DNA from: Geothrix sp. SG200
GTDB lineage: Bacteria > Acidobacteriota > Holophagae > Holophagales > Holophagaceae
DNA length: 64,000 bases
Reading direction: 5' to 3'
Assembly (NCBI RefSeq): GCF_022808935.1
Contig: NZ_JAKZFR010000004.1
Location: 62,001 to 126,000, forward strand
Position numbers and translations under genes: made by a program. A model generated the notes under the pieces. That model saw only the letters and a program-made list of their open reading frames with translations. It was not told where the DNA came from and did no database searches. This document shows positions 1 through 9,754 of this stretch, in pieces (position 1 is the first letter of the stretch; each line of letters starts with the position of its first letter).

Positions 1-843
1 GGCTGGCGCTACTGCGTGTCCGCCTGCCCCTACAAGAAGGTCTTCTACAACTGGAGCACGGGCAAGTCCGAGAAGTGCCTGCTCTGCTACCCCCGCGTGG
101 AGACAGGCCAGGCTCCGGCCTGCTTCCACTCCTGCGTGGGCCGCATCCGCTACATGGGCGTGCTGCTCTACGACGCGGACAAGATCGAGGCCGCGGGCCT
201 GCGCCCGGACGCCGAGCTGGTGACGGCCCACCGGGACCTGCTGGTCGATCCGAACGACCCCGCGGTCATCGAGTCCGCCCGGAAGAACGGCGTCAGCGAG
301 CAGGTGCTGAAGGCCGCCCGCCAGAGCCCCGTCTACCGCTTCGTGAAGGACTGGGGCCTGGCCCTGGCGCCCCACCCGGAATACCGCACCTTCCCCAGTC
401 TCTTCTACGTGCCGGCCCTAGGTCCTGTTACCTACTCGGTGGAGGACGGCGTGGCCCTGAACCCCACCTCGACGGAGGAGATCTTCGCGCCCCTGGACCA
501 GGCCCGCCTGCCCATGTCGTACCTGGCCAGCCTCTTCGGGGCGGGGCAGGAGGCCCCCGTGCGCTACGCCATGAAGAAGATGCTGGCCATCCGCACCTGG
601 AAGCGCGCCACGGAGGTGGGTGACGTGGACCTGAAGGTGGCCCTGGCGGGCCTCCGCGAAGCGGACTGCGATCCCGAGCAGGCGGAGGCCATCTACCGCC
701 TCACCAGCCTCTGCGGCTTCGAGGACCGCTTCGTCATCCCGGCCTCCCACCGGGAGCAGGCGGTGGAGGTGCTCACCAACCCGCTGGAACGGAAGGGGGC
801 CGCGGGCTTCGGCTTCCGCGAAGCGCCCCAGAGGGGGTTCTGA
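1..843 (+). CDS. narH: Respiratory nitrate reductase beta subunit NarH, C-terminal part
   Basis: The reading frame is already open at base 1, so this is the 3' end of a gene that starts upstream; 280 codons are visible. NarH is the iron-sulfur subunit that carries electrons from the NarI haem to the NarG molybdenum site on the cytoplasmic side of the membrane. Visible residues include cluster cysteines at 5 and 9 (RYCVSACPYKK), at 26 and 29 (KCLLC) and at 41 and 45 (ACFHSC), followed by the long NarH-type C-terminal domain. The context confirms the call: narJ starts 2 bp downstream and narI follows, the usual narGHJI order, so narG should lie just outside the window. The N-terminal half and the first clusters cannot be seen. 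Confidence 0.95.
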   Translation, partial: GWRYCVSACPYKKVFYNWSTGKSEKCLLCYPRVETGQAPACFHSCVGRIRYMGVLLYDADKIEAAGLRPDAELVTAHRDLLVDPNDPAVIESARKNGVSEQVLKAARQSPVYRFVKDWGLALAPHPEYRTFPSLFYVPALGPVTYSVEDGVALNPTSTEEIFAPLDQARLPMSYLASLFGAGQEAPVRYAMKKMLAIRTWKRATEVGDVDLKVALAGLREADCDPEQAEAIYRLTSLCGFEDRFVIPASHREQAVEVLTNPLERKGAAGFGFREAPQRGF

Positions 844-845
844 TC

Positions 846-1472
846 ATGCGCATTCCGACGCACCTCATCCCCGGCATCGCCGCCCTGCTGCGCTATCCCG
901 ACGAACGCACCCAGGCCCTCGCGGCCTCCCTGGCGGACGCGGCCATGGCCACGGGCCATCCCTGCCAGGAACACCTGGAGGCTTTCGCCCTCACGGCCCG
1001 CGGCCTGGACCTGCGCGAGCTCCAGGAGCTCTACACCCGCGCCTTCGACCTCACCCCCGAGGGCACGCTGGACATCGGCTGGCACCTCTTCGGCGAGACC
1101 TACCAGCGTGGCCAGTTCATGGCCATGATGCGGCACCACCTGCAGCTCCACGGCCTCGAGGAGGGGGGGAACCTGCCGGACCACCTTCCGAACCTGCTGG
1201 ACCTGGGCATGCGGCTGGAGCGCCAGGACGCCATGGACCTGGTGGACGACTGCCTCCTACCGGCCCTGGAGAAGGTGATCCCGGCCCTCCGGGAGAGCCC
1301 CTACCACCACGTGCTCCAGGCCCTCTTCCTCATCTTCACCGTCGATCGAATGCCATCCGAGGGGGACCGCCCGGGCCGTGCGGCCCTCTGCGTCCCCCCC
1401 AGCTCCCCCCACGCCCGGCCCGGGCAAAGCCCGGACCAGTCGTCACCTGCGGAGGCGGCCTGTGCTGACTAA
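846..1472 (+). CDS. narJ: Nitrate reductase assembly chaperone NarJ
   Basis: NarJ is a TorD-family cytoplasmic chaperone that inserts the molybdenum cofactor into NarG and times its docking on NarI. The 208-residue helical product opens with the family-typical LIPGIAALLRYPDE stretch and contains YTRAFDLTPEGTLDIGWHLFGE near residues 60-80, characteristic of NarJ. The start follows narH by 2 bp. The last about 40 residues are an unusual Pro/Ser/Ala-rich tail that overlaps the start of narI by 11 bp. No other frame continues the family fold, so the tail may be a natural low-complexity extension or the scar of a small insertion. Function rests on gene order plus N-terminal similarity. Confidence 0.9.
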   Translation: MRIPTHLIPGIAALLRYPDERTQALAASLADAAMATGHPCQEHLEAFALTARGLDLRELQELYTRAFDLTPEGTLDIGWHLFGETYQRGQFMAMMRHHLQLHGLEEGGNLPDHLPNLLDLGMRLERQDAMDLVDDCLLPALEKVIPALRESPYHHVLQALFLIFTVDRMPSEGDRPGRAALCVPPSSPHARPGQSPDQSSPAEAACAD

Positions 1473-2136
1473 CTTCCTCTTCGTGGGCTTCCCCTACGTG
1501 GCCCTGGTGCTGGCCATCGTGGTCAGCATCCTGCGCTTCACCTGGCGGCCCTTCAGCTACTCCAGCCTCTCCAGCCAGTTCCTGGAGTCCGAATCGCTCT
1601 TCTGGGGCTCGGGTCTCTGGCACTGGGGCATCCTCTGGGTGCTGTCCGGGCACCTCTTCGCCTTCTTCCTGCCCGAGGCCATCCTGGCCTGGAATGCCCG
1701 TCCCCTGCGGCTCTACCTGCTGGAGATCACCGGGCTCTCCATGGCCCTCCTGGCCCTGGTGGGCGTGGTGGCCCTCCTCGTCCGCCGCTTCACGGACCGG
1801 CGCGTGAAGGTGGTGACGAGTCCCCTTGACCTCGTGCTGCTCGTGGTGCTGCTCTACCAGGTGGCCAGCGGCATCGACGTGGCCATCCGCTACCGCTGGG
1901 GCAGCGCCTGGTTCTCCACCAACGCGGCGCCCTACCTCTGGAGCCTGATCAAGCTCGCGCCCCGTCCCGAGCTCATCGCGCCCCTGCCCTGGATGGTGAA
2001 GCTCCACTTTCTGAGCGGCTTCACCGTCATCCTCCTGCTGCCCTTCACCCGTCTCGTCCACTTCCTCGTGGTGCCCATCTGGTACTACTGGCGCCGGCCC
2101 CAGGTGGTGATCTGGAACCGGAAGGGGCTCCGGTGA
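1462..2136 (+). CDS. narI: Respiratory nitrate reductase gamma subunit NarI (di-haem cytochrome b)
   Basis: NarI is the quinol-oxidising membrane subunit that anchors NarGH and holds two b haems. The 224-residue product has five hydrophobic segments. Candidate haem ligands are histidines in the second helix (GLWHWGILWVLSGHLF) and the last helix (VKLHFLSGF and LVHFLVVP), matching the four-His NarI pattern. I place the start at GTG 1462, because GGAGG lies at 1451-1455 and the protein then begins MLTNFLFVGFPY, a normal NarI start. A longer frame from 1378 would add a Pro/Arg-rich leader with no family counterpart. The stop overlaps the GTG of the next gene (GTGA), which suggests translational coupling of nar to the complex III operon. 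Confidence 0.93.
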   Translation: MLTNFLFVGFPYVALVLAIVVSILRFTWRPFSYSSLSSQFLESESLFWGSGLWHWGILWVLSGHLFAFFLPEAILAWNARPLRLYLLEITGLSMALLALVGVVALLVRRFTDRRVKVVTSPLDLVLLVVLLYQVASGIDVAIRYRWGSAWFSTNAAPYLWSLIKLAPRPELIAPLPWMVKLHFLSGFTVILLLPFTRLVHFLVVPIWYYWRRPQVVIWNRKGLR

Positions 2137-2717
2137 GGATGCGGACCATCGCCATCACGGGCGCGGTGTCCTTCGGCGCCTCGCTCATGATCTTCGCGCT
2201 GAGCCTGGACACGCGCCTGCTCGGGGACCAGAGCGGCTACAAGCCCGCCCAGCCCATCCCCTACTCCCATGCCCTCCATGCCGGCGAGCTGAAGATGGAC
2301 TGCCTCTTCTGCCACACCTCGGCGGAGAACAGCCGCCACGCGGGTATCCCGCCCCTCAGCACCTGCATGAAGTGTCATGAGACGGTGCTGAACCGGGCGG
2401 GCACGCCCGTGGGCAAGTCGGATCCCAGCCCCGAGATCCAGAAGCTGCGGGACGCCTACGCGTCGGGTCGGGGCTTCGCGTGGGTCCGCATCCACCGCCT
2501 GCCCGCCCACGTCACCTTCCCGCACAGCCGTCACGTCCGCGCCGGCGTGGCCTGCCAGTCCTGCCACGGCGAGGTGCAAGGCATGGAGCGGGTGGAGCAG
2601 GCCATGGCCCTGACCATGGGCGAGTGCCTGGCCTGCCACCGCCTCGAGAACCAGAAGCAGCTCCTGGCCGGCCGCCCGCCCCAGGCGCCGACGGACTGCT
2701 CGGCCTGCCATCACTGA
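2133..2717 (+). CDS. actA: Alternative complex III subunit ActA, pentahaem cytochrome c
   Basis: ActA is the periplasmic pentahaem subunit of alternative complex III (ACIII), a quinol oxidoreductase unrelated to cytochrome bc1. The 194-residue product has one N-terminal membrane anchor (about residues 5-25), the family-typical QPIPYSHALHAG segment, and five CXXCH motifs (CLFCH, CMKCH, CQSCH, CLACH, CSACH). ACIII ActA proteins have the same count, and the conserved VTFPHSRHV and MGECLACHR segments are present. GTG 2133 is preferred over ATG 2139 because GAAGGGG at 2121-2127 is well placed for it. The gene overlaps narI by 4 bp and precedes actB by 9 bp. Confidence 0.9.
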   Translation: MRMRTIAITGAVSFGASLMIFALSLDTRLLGDQSGYKPAQPIPYSHALHAGELKMDCLFCHTSAENSRHAGIPPLSTCMKCHETVLNRAGTPVGKSDPSPEIQKLRDAYASGRGFAWVRIHRLPAHVTFPHSRHVRAGVACQSCHGEVQGMERVEQAMALTMGECLACHRLENQKQLLAGRPPQAPTDCSACHH

Positions 2718-2726
2718 GGAGATCCT

Positions 2727-5639
2727 ATGAAGACCTGGAAGAGCCTCGGGGAACGGCGCGGGACGGTGCGGGCGCGGAAGGCGGAGTTCGAAGAGGAGCT
2801 GCCCGTGGGCGAGAGCGTCCGGCAGATCAGCCGCCGCGACTTCTTCCGCTTCTCCGGCCTGGGCTTCGCGGCGGGCCTGGCCCTGGGCTGCAAGAGCAAG
2901 GTGGTCGAGAAGGCCATGCCCTACCTCAACGCCCGGGAGGGCCTCACGCCCGGTGTGGCCCAGTGGTACGCCACCACCTGCGGCGGCTGTGCCGCGGGCT
3001 GCGGCGTCCTGGCCCGCAGCCGCGACGGCCGCCCCGTCAAGCTGGAGGGGAATCCCGACCATCCCGTGAGCCGCGGCGGCCTCTGCGCCATCGGCCAGGC
3101 TCAGACCCGGGGCCTCTACGACGAGGATCGCCTGCGCGGTCCGAAGCTGGCCGGAAAGGCCGTGGACTGGGCCGTCCTGGACGCCGACCTCCAGCGCCGC
3201 TTCGCCGAGCTGCGTGCTTCCGGCGGTGCCATCCGCGTGCTGGCGGGCACCATCCTCAGTCCGACCCTGCGCGCCACCGTGCAGGGCTTCATCGGCACCT
3301 TCAAGGACGGTCGCCTGGTGGAGGCGGATGCCCTCAGCTGCGCGGCCCTGGCCGCTGCGTATGAGCGCACCCACGGACGGCGGATGGTGCCGCACTACAA
3401 GCTGGAGGAGGCGGACCTCGTCGTGGGCATCGAGGCGGACTTCCTCGGCACGTGGATGGATCCTGTGGGCTTCACCCGCGCCTACGCCGACCGGCGCGGA
3501 CCCGACAAGCCCCGGCCCATGTCGAAGCACATCCAGGTGGAGAGCGGCCTCTCGCTCACGGGCAGCAACGCCGATGAGCGCGTGCGCCTGGCGCCCTCGG
3601 AGGCCGTGCCCTTCCTGGAGGCCCTGGCTCGGCACCTGGGCCTGTCCGTGGAGGGCGGGGCGCTGCCGACGGCCCTGGCGGCGAAGGCGCAGGCCCTCGC
3701 CCACGAGCTGGAGGCGCACCGGGGTCATGGCATCCTCCTCTGCGGCCTCAATGATCTGCGCGCCCAGGAGCTCGTCGCCCGCATCAACTACGCTCTCGGC
3801 CACGAAGGCACCACCGTGGATCTGGCCCGCCCCAGCCTCCAGAAGCGGGGGGATGACCGGGCCCTGGAGGCCTTGGTGCGCGAGATGGCCGAAGGCCGGG
3901 TCGCCGCCCTCCTGCTGCTGGGCTGCAACCCCGTCTATGAGCAGCCGGCGGTGTTCGGCGACGCCTTCGCCAAGGTGCCCCTGCGGGTGTCCCTGGCCCT
4001 CATCGAGGACGAGAGCGCCGCCGCCTGCACCCACCTGGCCCCGGACCACCACTGGCTGGAGGCCTGGCGCGACGCGGAGCCCGTGACGGGCACCGTCTCC
4101 CTGGCCCAGCCCCTCCTCCAGCCCCTCTTCGCCACCCGCGACGCCGTGGAGAGCTTCGGCGCCTGGGCCGGGCGGCCCGCGCCAGCGCTCCAGGTGCTGC
4201 GCGAGCACTGGAAGACGGCCGTGTTCCCCCGTCAGAAGGCGGTGGGCGACGTCGAGGCGTTCTGGAACGCGGCGCTCCAGAAGGGGGCCGTGCAGGTGGA
4301 TGCGGGGCCCGCGCCCCGGTACCGCGAGGGCCGCGTGGAAGGCGGGCCGCGCGCCGCGCGCACGGACGGCTATGAGCTGCTGCTCTACGCGAAGGTGGGC
4401 CTGGGCGACGGCCGCCACGCCCACATCCCCTTCCTCCAGGAACTTCCGGATCCCATCACCAAGGCCACCTGGGACAACTACGCCCAGGTCTCCCCGGCGG
4501 CGGCGGCGCGGCTGGGCCTGGAGCAGGGTGACCTGCTGCGCCTGCGGCCCGAGGGCCATGCCCTGGAGCTGGAGTTGCCCGTGGTGGTGCAGCCGGGCCT
4601 GGACGACCGCACCGTGGCCGTGGCCCTGGGCTACGGCCGCACGGAGGGCGGCAAGGCGGGCCTGAGCGTAGGGAAGAACGTCTATCCCTGGCGGACGTTC
4701 ACGTCAGGCTTCCTGGCCGCCGAGGCCGCACCTCTCCAGGTGCGGCGGGGCCAGGGCCGCGTGGACCTCGCCTGCACCCAGGACCACCACAGCCTGGAGG
4801 GCCGGGAGCTGGTGCGGGAGATGGCCCTGGCGCCCTACCTGCGCGATCCCGCCGCGGCCCGTCCCCACGAACAGCCGGGGCCTTCCGTCTACGGCGAGCA
4901 CCCCCACGGCGCCCATCGCTGGGCCATGGTCATCGACCTCAGCGCCTGCACGGGCTGCTCCGGCTGCGTGGTCGGCTGCCAGGTGGAGAACAACATCCCC
5001 GTGGTGGGCCGGGACGAGGTTCGGCGCAAGCGCGAGATGCACTGGCTGCGCATCGACCGCTACTACACGGGCTCCGAGGCCGAGCCCGGCGTCGTCCACC
5101 AGCCCATGATGTGCCAGCAGTGCGACCAGGCCCCCTGCGAGAACGTCTGCCCCGTGCTGGCCACGGTGCACAGCGAGGAGGGGCTCAACCAGCAGGTCTA
5201 CAACCGCTGCGTGGGCACCCGCTACTGCGCCAACAACTGCCCCTACAAGGTCCGCCGCTTCAACTGGTGGGAGTATCCCCACGCCAGCGAGCTGGAGCGC
5301 CTGGGCTTCAACCCGGATGTCACCGTGCGCAGCCGCGGCGTCATGGAGAAATGCTCCTTCTGCGTGCAGCGCCTCATGGAGGCCAAGATCACGGCGAAGA
5401 ACGAGGGCCGCGGGCTGAAGGACGGTGAGGCCCTGCCCGCCTGCATGCAGAGCTGTCCCGCCCAGGCCATCGTCTTCGGCGACATGCAGGATCCGGACAG
5501 CCGCATCAGCCAGGTGCTGCGCGATCCCAAGCGCTTTCTGGTGCTGGGCGAGCTGGGCATCGGGCCCGCCGTGAGCTACCTGACCAAGATACGAAACGTC
5601 ACGCCAGAGGCGAACCGGGGAGGCCACCATGGCGCATGA
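2727..5639 (+). CDS. actB: Alternative complex III subunit ActB (molybdopterin-like plus Fe-S fusion)
   Basis: This 970-residue protein joins a molybdopterin-oxidoreductase-like domain (about 60-690) to a C-terminal four-cluster ferredoxin domain (about 735-950), the ActB architecture. The N-terminus carries a twin-arginine motif (SRRDFFRF) followed by a hydrophobic stretch ending GLALGC, so it is probably Tat-exported. A cluster motif CGGCAAGC lies near residue 90. The ferredoxin cysteines are in [40 protein letters not shown] and CMQSCP. In solved ACIII structures the large domain lacks the Mo cofactor (established); whether that holds here cannot be read from sequence. A clear ribosome site (GAGGAG) precedes ATG 2727. 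Confidence 0.92.
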   Translation: MKTWKSLGERRGTVRARKAEFEEELPVGESVRQISRRDFFRFSGLGFAAGLALGCKSKVVEKAMPYLNAREGLTPGVAQWYATTCGGCAAGCGVLARSRDGRPVKLEGNPDHPVSRGGLCAIGQAQTRGLYDEDRLRGPKLAGKAVDWAVLDADLQRRFAELRASGGAIRVLAGTILSPTLRATVQGFIGTFKDGRLVEADALSCAALAAAYERTHGRRMVPHYKLEEADLVVGIEADFLGTWMDPVGFTRAYADRRGPDKPRPMSKHIQVESGLSLTGSNADERVRLAPSEAVPFLEALARHLGLSVEGGALPTALAAKAQALAHELEAHRGHGILLCGLNDLRAQELVARINYALGHEGTTVDLARPSLQKRGDDRALEALVREMAEGRVAALLLLGCNPVYEQPAVFGDAFAKVPLRVSLALIEDESAAACTHLAPDHHWLEAWRDAEPVTGTVSLAQPLLQPLFATRDAVESFGAWAGRPAPALQVLREHWKTAVFPRQKAVGDVEAFWNAALQKGAVQVDAGPAPRYREGRVEGGPRAARTDGYELLLYAKVGLGDGRHAHIPFLQELPDPITKATWDNYAQVSPAAAARLGLEQGDLLRLRPEGHALELELPVVVQPGLDDRTVAVALGYGRTEGGKAGLSVGKNVYPWRTFTSGFLAAEAAPLQVRRGQGRVDLACTQDHHSLEGRELVREMALAPYLRDPAAARPHEQPGPSVYGEHPHGAHRWAMVIDLSACTGCSGCVVGCQVENNIPVVGRDEVRRKREMHWLRIDRYYTGSEAEPGVVHQPMMCQQCDQAPCENVCPVLATVHSEEGLNQQVYNRCVGTRYCANNCPYKVRRFNWWEYPHASELERLGFNPDVTVRSRGVMEKCSFCVQRLMEAKITAKNEGRGLKDGEALPACMQSCPAQAIVFGDMQDPDSRISQVLRDPKRFLVLGELGIGPAVSYLTKIRNVTPEANRGGHHGA

Positions 5640-7029
5640 TGCCGACGTGCTGACCGCCGGCGGGATCCCGGCCGCCGAGGCCGAGCGCTACGGCCACAAC
5701 CTGCCCCTCATCGACGGGAACAAGACCTACCGCCAGGTCACGGAGGAGGTCTTCGCGCCCACGGAGCGCCGCCCACCCCTGCGCTGGTGGCTGGCCCTGG
5801 CCATCACCCTCTCCATGCTCTCCCTGGGCGCCTGGGCCGTGGTCCAGACCCTCACCCGGGGCATCGGCACCTGGGGCCTCAACCGCACGGTGGGCTGGGC
5901 CTTCGACATCACGAACTTCGTGTTCTGGGTGGGCATCGGCCACGCGGGGACGCTGATCTCCGCCATCCTGTTCCTCTTCCGCCAGCGCTGGCGCACCTCC
6001 ATCAACCGCGCCGCAGAGGCCATGACCCTCTTCGCCGTCATGTGCGCGGGCACCTTCCCCATCATCCACATGGGCCGGCCCTGGCTGGCCTTCTGGGCCA
6101 CGCCCTACCCCAACACCCGCGGCTCCCTCTGGGTGAACTTCAAGAGCCCGCTGCTCTGGGATGTGGTTGCCATATCGACCTACTTCATCATCTCGCTCAC
6201 CTTCTGGTACATCGGCCTCATCCCCGACCTGGCCACCCAGCGTGACCGCGCGAAGACCAAGCTGAAGCGCGCGATCCTCAGCGTGTTCTCCCTGGGATGG
6301 AACGGCTCGAATCGCACCTGGAGCCGCTACGAGATGGTCTACATGCTGCTGGCGGGCCTCAGCACACCTCTGGTGGTCTCCGTGCACACCATCGTGTCCA
6401 TGGACTTCGCCACGTCGGTGATCCCCGGCTGGCACGCAACGATCTTCCCGCCCTACTTCGTGGTGGGCGCCGTGTTCAGCGGCTTCGCCATGGTACTTAC
6501 CCTCATGATCATCGCCCGCTCGGTGATGGGCCTTCAGGAATACATCACCACCCGCCACCTGGAGGCCATGACCAAGGTGGTGCTGGCCACGGGGATGATC
6601 GTGGGCATGGCCTACGCCACGGAGTTCTTCACGGCCTGGTACAGCGGAAACCCCTACGAGCGCTACGTCTTCCTCAACCGGGCCCTGGGGCCCTACCAGT
6701 GGGCCTACTGGACCATGGTGGGCTGCAACGTGCTCAGCCCCCAGTTCTTCTGGTTCAAGCGGGTGCGCACCACGCCCTGGATGATCTTCGTCCTCACCAT
6801 CTTCGTGAACATCGGCATGTGGTTCGAGCGCTTCGTCATCATCGTGACCAGCCTCCACCGCGACTACCTGCCCTCCAGCTGGGCCATGTACCGGCCCACC
6901 TTCATCGAGGTGGCCATCCTCATCGGCAGCTTCGGGCTCTTCTTCACGCTGTTCCTGGTCTTCACCCGGGTGCTGCCCATGATCGCGGCGAGCGAAGTGA
7001 AGGGAGTCCTCAAACATGGCGACCACTGA
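5629..7029 (+). CDS. actC: Alternative complex III subunit ActC (NrfD-like quinol-oxidising membrane subunit)
   Basis: ActC is an integral membrane NrfD/PsrC-family protein that forms a quinol site next to the ActB clusters. The 466-residue product has about ten hydrophobic helices after a soluble N-terminus rich in charged residues ([13 protein letters not shown], typical for ActC). Conserved stretches include [20 protein letters not shown] and MGRPWLAFW. It starts inside the end of actB (11-bp overlap) and ends inside the start of the actD-actE fusion, so the operon is translationally coupled. Adjacent neighbours make the ActC assignment firmer than a bare NrfD call. Confidence 0.92.
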   Translation: MAHDADVLTAGGIPAAEAERYGHNLPLIDGNKTYRQVTEEVFAPTERRPPLRWWLALAITLSMLSLGAWAVVQTLTRGIGTWGLNRTVGWAFDITNFVFWVGIGHAGTLISAILFLFRQRWRTSINRAAEAMTLFAVMCAGTFPIIHMGRPWLAFWATPYPNTRGSLWVNFKSPLLWDVVAISTYFIISLTFWYIGLIPDLATQRDRAKTKLKRAILSVFSLGWNGSNRTWSRYEMVYMLLAGLSTPLVVSVHTIVSMDFATSVIPGWHATIFPPYFVVGAVFSGFAMVLTLMIIARSVMGLQEYITTRHLEAMTKVVLATGMIVGMAYATEFFTAWYSGNPYERYVFLNRALGPYQWAYWTMVGCNVLSPQFFWFKRVRTTPWMIFVLTIFVNIGMWFERFVIIVTSLHRDYLPSSWAMYRPTFIEVAILIGSFGLFFTLFLVFTRVLPMIAASEVKGVLKHGDH

Positions 7030-8203
7030 GCTCCGCAACTCCCGCTTCCGGGCCTCCTTCACCGATCCGGAGCAGCTCCTCCGCGCGGTGGCGTACCTGC
7101 GGGCCGCCGGACACCGCGTGCTGGACACCTACACGCCCTTCCCCGTGCACGGCATGGACGAGGCCCTGGACCAGCGCCCCTCGCGGCTGCCCCGGGCCTG
7201 CCTGGCCTTCGCCGCCCTGGGCCTCGCCCTCGCGGCGGGCCTCCAGATCTGGACCTCCGCCGTGGACTACCCGCTGATCATGGGCGGCAAGCCCCTCCTG
7301 GCCATCCCTGCCTTCATCCCCGTGGCCTTCGAGCTGACGGTGCTGCTGGCGGGCCTGGGCGTGGTGGCCAGCTTCTTCCTCGTGGCCCGCATGCGGCCGC
7401 GGTGGCGCGTGCCAGACCTGCATCCGGGCGCCAACGACGACCGCTTCATCCTGGCGGCGGAGCTGGCCACCGATGTGCAGTTCCCCGCCGTAGCCCGCGA
7501 CCTGGCGGACCTGGGCGCCCTGGAATCCAGCCTGCTGGTGGAGGACCGCTTCCAGCGGGGCGGATCCTTCTGGGATCGTCCCGCAGGCGTCGGCGCCCTG
7601 CTGCTGGCCTGCCTTCCGGCCTTCCTCATCCTGCTCCTGGTGCCTGTGCTCAACCGGGACTTCCAGCGCCGGAACCTGGCCTGGGACGGCGGCATGGGTG
7701 CGCCCCTCTCGGCCCAGGCCTTCGACGCCAGCGGCGTGCTGCCCGGCGGGAAGGTGCTCCAGGCCCCGCCGCCGGACACCCTGTCGCGCCGCGGCGAGCC
7801 GCCCCTGGCCTACGGGCCGGGCAAGGCCGAGGCGGATCGCGCGGGGCGCGAGCTGCCGAACCCCTATCAGCCCACCCAGGCCCGCTTCAATCGCGGCAAG
7901 CTCGTCTTCGAGCGGGTCTGCGCCACCTGCCACGGCCGGGAAGGCGACAACAACGGCAGCGTCATCGTGGCCCGCGGCGCCTTCGCGCCCACGGTGCTCG
8001 TCTCCCCCGTGGTGCGGGACATGCCGGACGGCCGCCTCTTCCACATCGCCACCTTCGGCGGCCCCACGAAGATGAAGGGCTACGGCGACCTCCTCAGCCG
8101 CGAGGACCGCTGGAACGTGGTGCTCTACATCCGCGAGCTGCAGAAGGCCGCCCGGCCCGGGCCCACCGCCTCGACGCCCGCTTCCACGGGAGCCCAGCCA
8201 TGA
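7016..8203 (+). CDS. Alternative complex III ActD-ActE fusion (DUF3341 membrane domain plus monohaem cytochrome c)
   Basis: This 395-residue protein combines two subunits that are separate genes in several ACIII operons. Residues 1-185 resemble ActD (DUF3341): a soluble [18 protein letters not shown] start and two helices around 60-125. A third helix (about 197-215) then acts as the anchor for a C-terminal ActE-like cytochrome domain with one haem motif (CATCHG near residue 302) and a candidate axial Met in [15 protein letters not shown]. The frame is continuous through the junction, so it is a true fusion, not adjacent genes. The stop overlaps actF by ATGA. ActE is the likely exit haem to soluble carriers or an oxidase. 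Confidence 0.88.
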   Translation: MATTELRNSRFRASFTDPEQLLRAVAYLRAAGHRVLDTYTPFPVHGMDEALDQRPSRLPRACLAFAALGLALAAGLQIWTSAVDYPLIMGGKPLLAIPAFIPVAFELTVLLAGLGVVASFFLVARMRPRWRVPDLHPGANDDRFILAAELATDVQFPAVARDLADLGALESSLLVEDRFQRGGSFWDRPAGVGALLLACLPAFLILLLVPVLNRDFQRRNLAWDGGMGAPLSAQAFDASGVLPGGKVLQAPPPDTLSRRGEPPLAYGPGKAEADRAGRELPNPYQPTQARFNRGKLVFERVCATCHGREGDNNGSVIVARGAFAPTVLVSPVVRDMPDGRLFHIATFGGPTKMKGYGDLLSREDRWNVVLYIRELQKAARPGPTASTPASTGAQP

Positions 8204-9342
8204 GCCAGACCTTCACCGTTCCCGTCCGCGACCTCACCAAGTCGGGCATCCCCACGCTGGCGGACATCGGCGAGCGTCTCCGGGGCGGCGCCTGGGCCTT
8301 CGTGCTGCTCGGCGCGGGGCTTCTGGGCCTGGGCCTGGTCCTCCAGGCGGAGCGGGGCTGGGGGAACCTGCTGCTCACGACCTTCAATTTGGCTTGCGTG
8401 GGCCTGGGCGGCCTCTTCCTGCTGGCCATCCAGTCCATCACGGGGGCCCGCTGGAGCGACCCCATCCTCAAGGCCCACCGGGCCATGCCGGCCCTCCTGC
8501 CCCGGGCGGGCCTGCTCATGCTGCTGCTCTGGTTCGGGGCCGCCACGCTCTACCCCTGGGCCCGGCCGGACGCGGCCACCCACGAGGCGCTGCATGGTCG
8601 CCTGGGCTGGCTGAACCCGCCCTTCTTCTTCGGCCGGGTGGCCCTCATCTTCGGCGCCTGGATCTGGACCGGACGCCGGCTCACCCAGCAGGGGAAGGGC
8701 GCGGCCCCCTTCATCCTCGTCTTCGGCCTCACGTTCTCCGTGGCCAACTTCGACTGGCTCATGTCCCTGGAGCCGGTGTGGTCCAGCACCATCTTCGCCA
8801 TCTACGGCTTCTCGGGGATGTTCCTCCAGGGCATCGCCATCGTCACCATCAGCGCCATCGTGCTGCGGCGCGTGGGCCTGCTCCCGGCGGTGTCGAAGGC
8901 CCAGAACCACGACCTGGGCAAGCTGCTCTTCGCCTTCAGCTGCTTCTGGGCCTACATCTTCCTCAGCCAGTTCCTGCTCATCTGGTACGCCAACCTGCCC
9001 GAGGAAACCGGCCCCATGCGCCTGCTGCTCCAGGGCCGCTGGATGCCCCTCTTCTACCTGAACCTGATCCTGAACTTCGGCCTGCCCTTCGTGCTGCTGC
9101 TGGGGCGGAAGGCCAAGACCAGCGAGGCCGTGCTGCTGGCCACCTGCGCCCTCCTGTTGGCGGGCCGCTGGCTGGACCTCTACCTCCAGATCATGCCCCC
9201 CGTGCTTCACGGCCTGACCCCGGCCTTTGGTCTCGCCGAGCTGGGCGGTATCCTCCTCCAGCTGGGCCTGGGCCACCTCTCCTGCTGGCCCGTCTTCATG
9301 AAGGACGCCAACCCCGCCCAGGAGCTGCCCCAGGGCGGGTGA
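8200..9342 (+). CDS. actF: Alternative complex III subunit ActF (second NrfD-like membrane subunit)
   Basis: ActF is the second polytopic NrfD-like subunit of ACIII, shorter than ActC. The 380-residue product has about ten hydrophobic segments, including NFDWLMSLEPVWSSTIFAIYGFSGMF, a stretch typical of ActF. The start is ATG 8200, overlapping the actD-actE stop by 4 bp; a much longer open frame upstream is out of phase with the fusion gene and was discarded. It is the last gene of the operon. No cytochrome oxidase or ActG/ActH-like gene follows, so the terminal acceptor for this complex is encoded elsewhere or is not an oxidase. Confidence 0.9.
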   Translation: MSQTFTVPVRDLTKSGIPTLADIGERLRGGAWAFVLLGAGLLGLGLVLQAERGWGNLLLTTFNLACVGLGGLFLLAIQSITGARWSDPILKAHRAMPALLPRAGLLMLLLWFGAATLYPWARPDAATHEALHGRLGWLNPPFFFGRVALIFGAWIWTGRRLTQQGKGAAPFILVFGLTFSVANFDWLMSLEPVWSSTIFAIYGFSGMFLQGIAIVTISAIVLRRVGLLPAVSKAQNHDLGKLLFAFSCFWAYIFLSQFLLIWYANLPEETGPMRLLLQGRWMPLFYLNLILNFGLPFVLLLGRKAKTSEAVLLATCALLLAGRWLDLYLQIMPPVLHGLTPAFGLAELGGILLQLGLGHLSCWPVFMKDANPAQELPQGG

Positions 9343-9366
9343 ATGACCCTCGGGAAAGATCAAAGC

Positions 9367-9497
9367 CTCCACGAAGGACACGAAGACGCCCCTCGGGCGC
9401 AGGAAGAACACGAAGGAGCAGGGCCTTTCGAAAAACTGGAGAGTCCCTGCCGCACTGGCCTTCGTGTCCTTGCCTTCCCTTCGTGTCCTTCGTGGAG
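9367..9497. repeat. Intergenic inverted repeat, CACGAAGGACACGAAG variant
   Basis: The left arm at 9367-9385 and the right arm at 9479-9497 are perfect 19-base inverted complements (CTCCACGAAGGACACGAAG). Inside are further degenerate units such as GAAGAACACGAAGG. The element fills the gap between the convergent actF and the minus-strand small membrane protein gene, so it may also help end transcription. It belongs to the repeat family seen at 15747, 42640, 48764, 54367 and 57028. Confidence 0.85.
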
Positions 9498-9529
9498 ATC
9501 CTTTCTCCGTTTCTCCGAGCTGCCGATCC

Positions 9530-9754
9530 CTACTCCTTCGGCCCGTGCTCCACGGTGCTCCGGAAGGCCAGGAAGAGCGCGATGGCGCTGAGGGCCAGGG
9601 AGACGAAGAAGGCGCCGGGGAGGACGCTGCGCTGGCCGTCGAGGACGGCGCCCAGGACGGTCTCGAAGAGGTAGAGCTGGATCACCAGCAGCACCAGAAT
9701 GACGCCCAGGGCGGCGGGGGAGATGCGGACGCGGGAGGTGGGGGCCGGATTCAT
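9530..9754 (-). CDS. Small two-helix membrane protein (DUF6755-like)
   Basis: The 74-residue product has two hydrophobic helices (about residues 14-33 and 45-65) joined by a short loop (DGQRSVLPG), and a polar C-terminus ending EHGPKE. The ATG at 9754 overlaps the stop of the Rieske gene (ATGA), so it is the last cistron of the minus-strand molybdenum reductase operon. I know of small proteins of this kind beside such clusters but no established role; the family name is from memory. It may be an assembly or membrane-anchoring subunit. Confidence 0.7.
   Translation of the reverse strand: MNPAPTSRVRISPAALGVILVLLVIQLYLFETVLGAVLDGQRSVLPGAFFVSLALSAIALFLAFRSTVEHGPKE

Noticed and set aside
1336-1472. 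Frameshift at the narJ C-terminus
   Set aside because: The tail is odd, but no alternate frame shows NarJ residues, so a natural low-complexity end is equally likely.
2085-4559. Long minus-strand open frame opposite actB
   Set aside because: Its translation is Gly/His/Arg/Ala-rich with no motif, while the plus strand encodes a well-recognised ActB. High G+C makes such antisense frames common.
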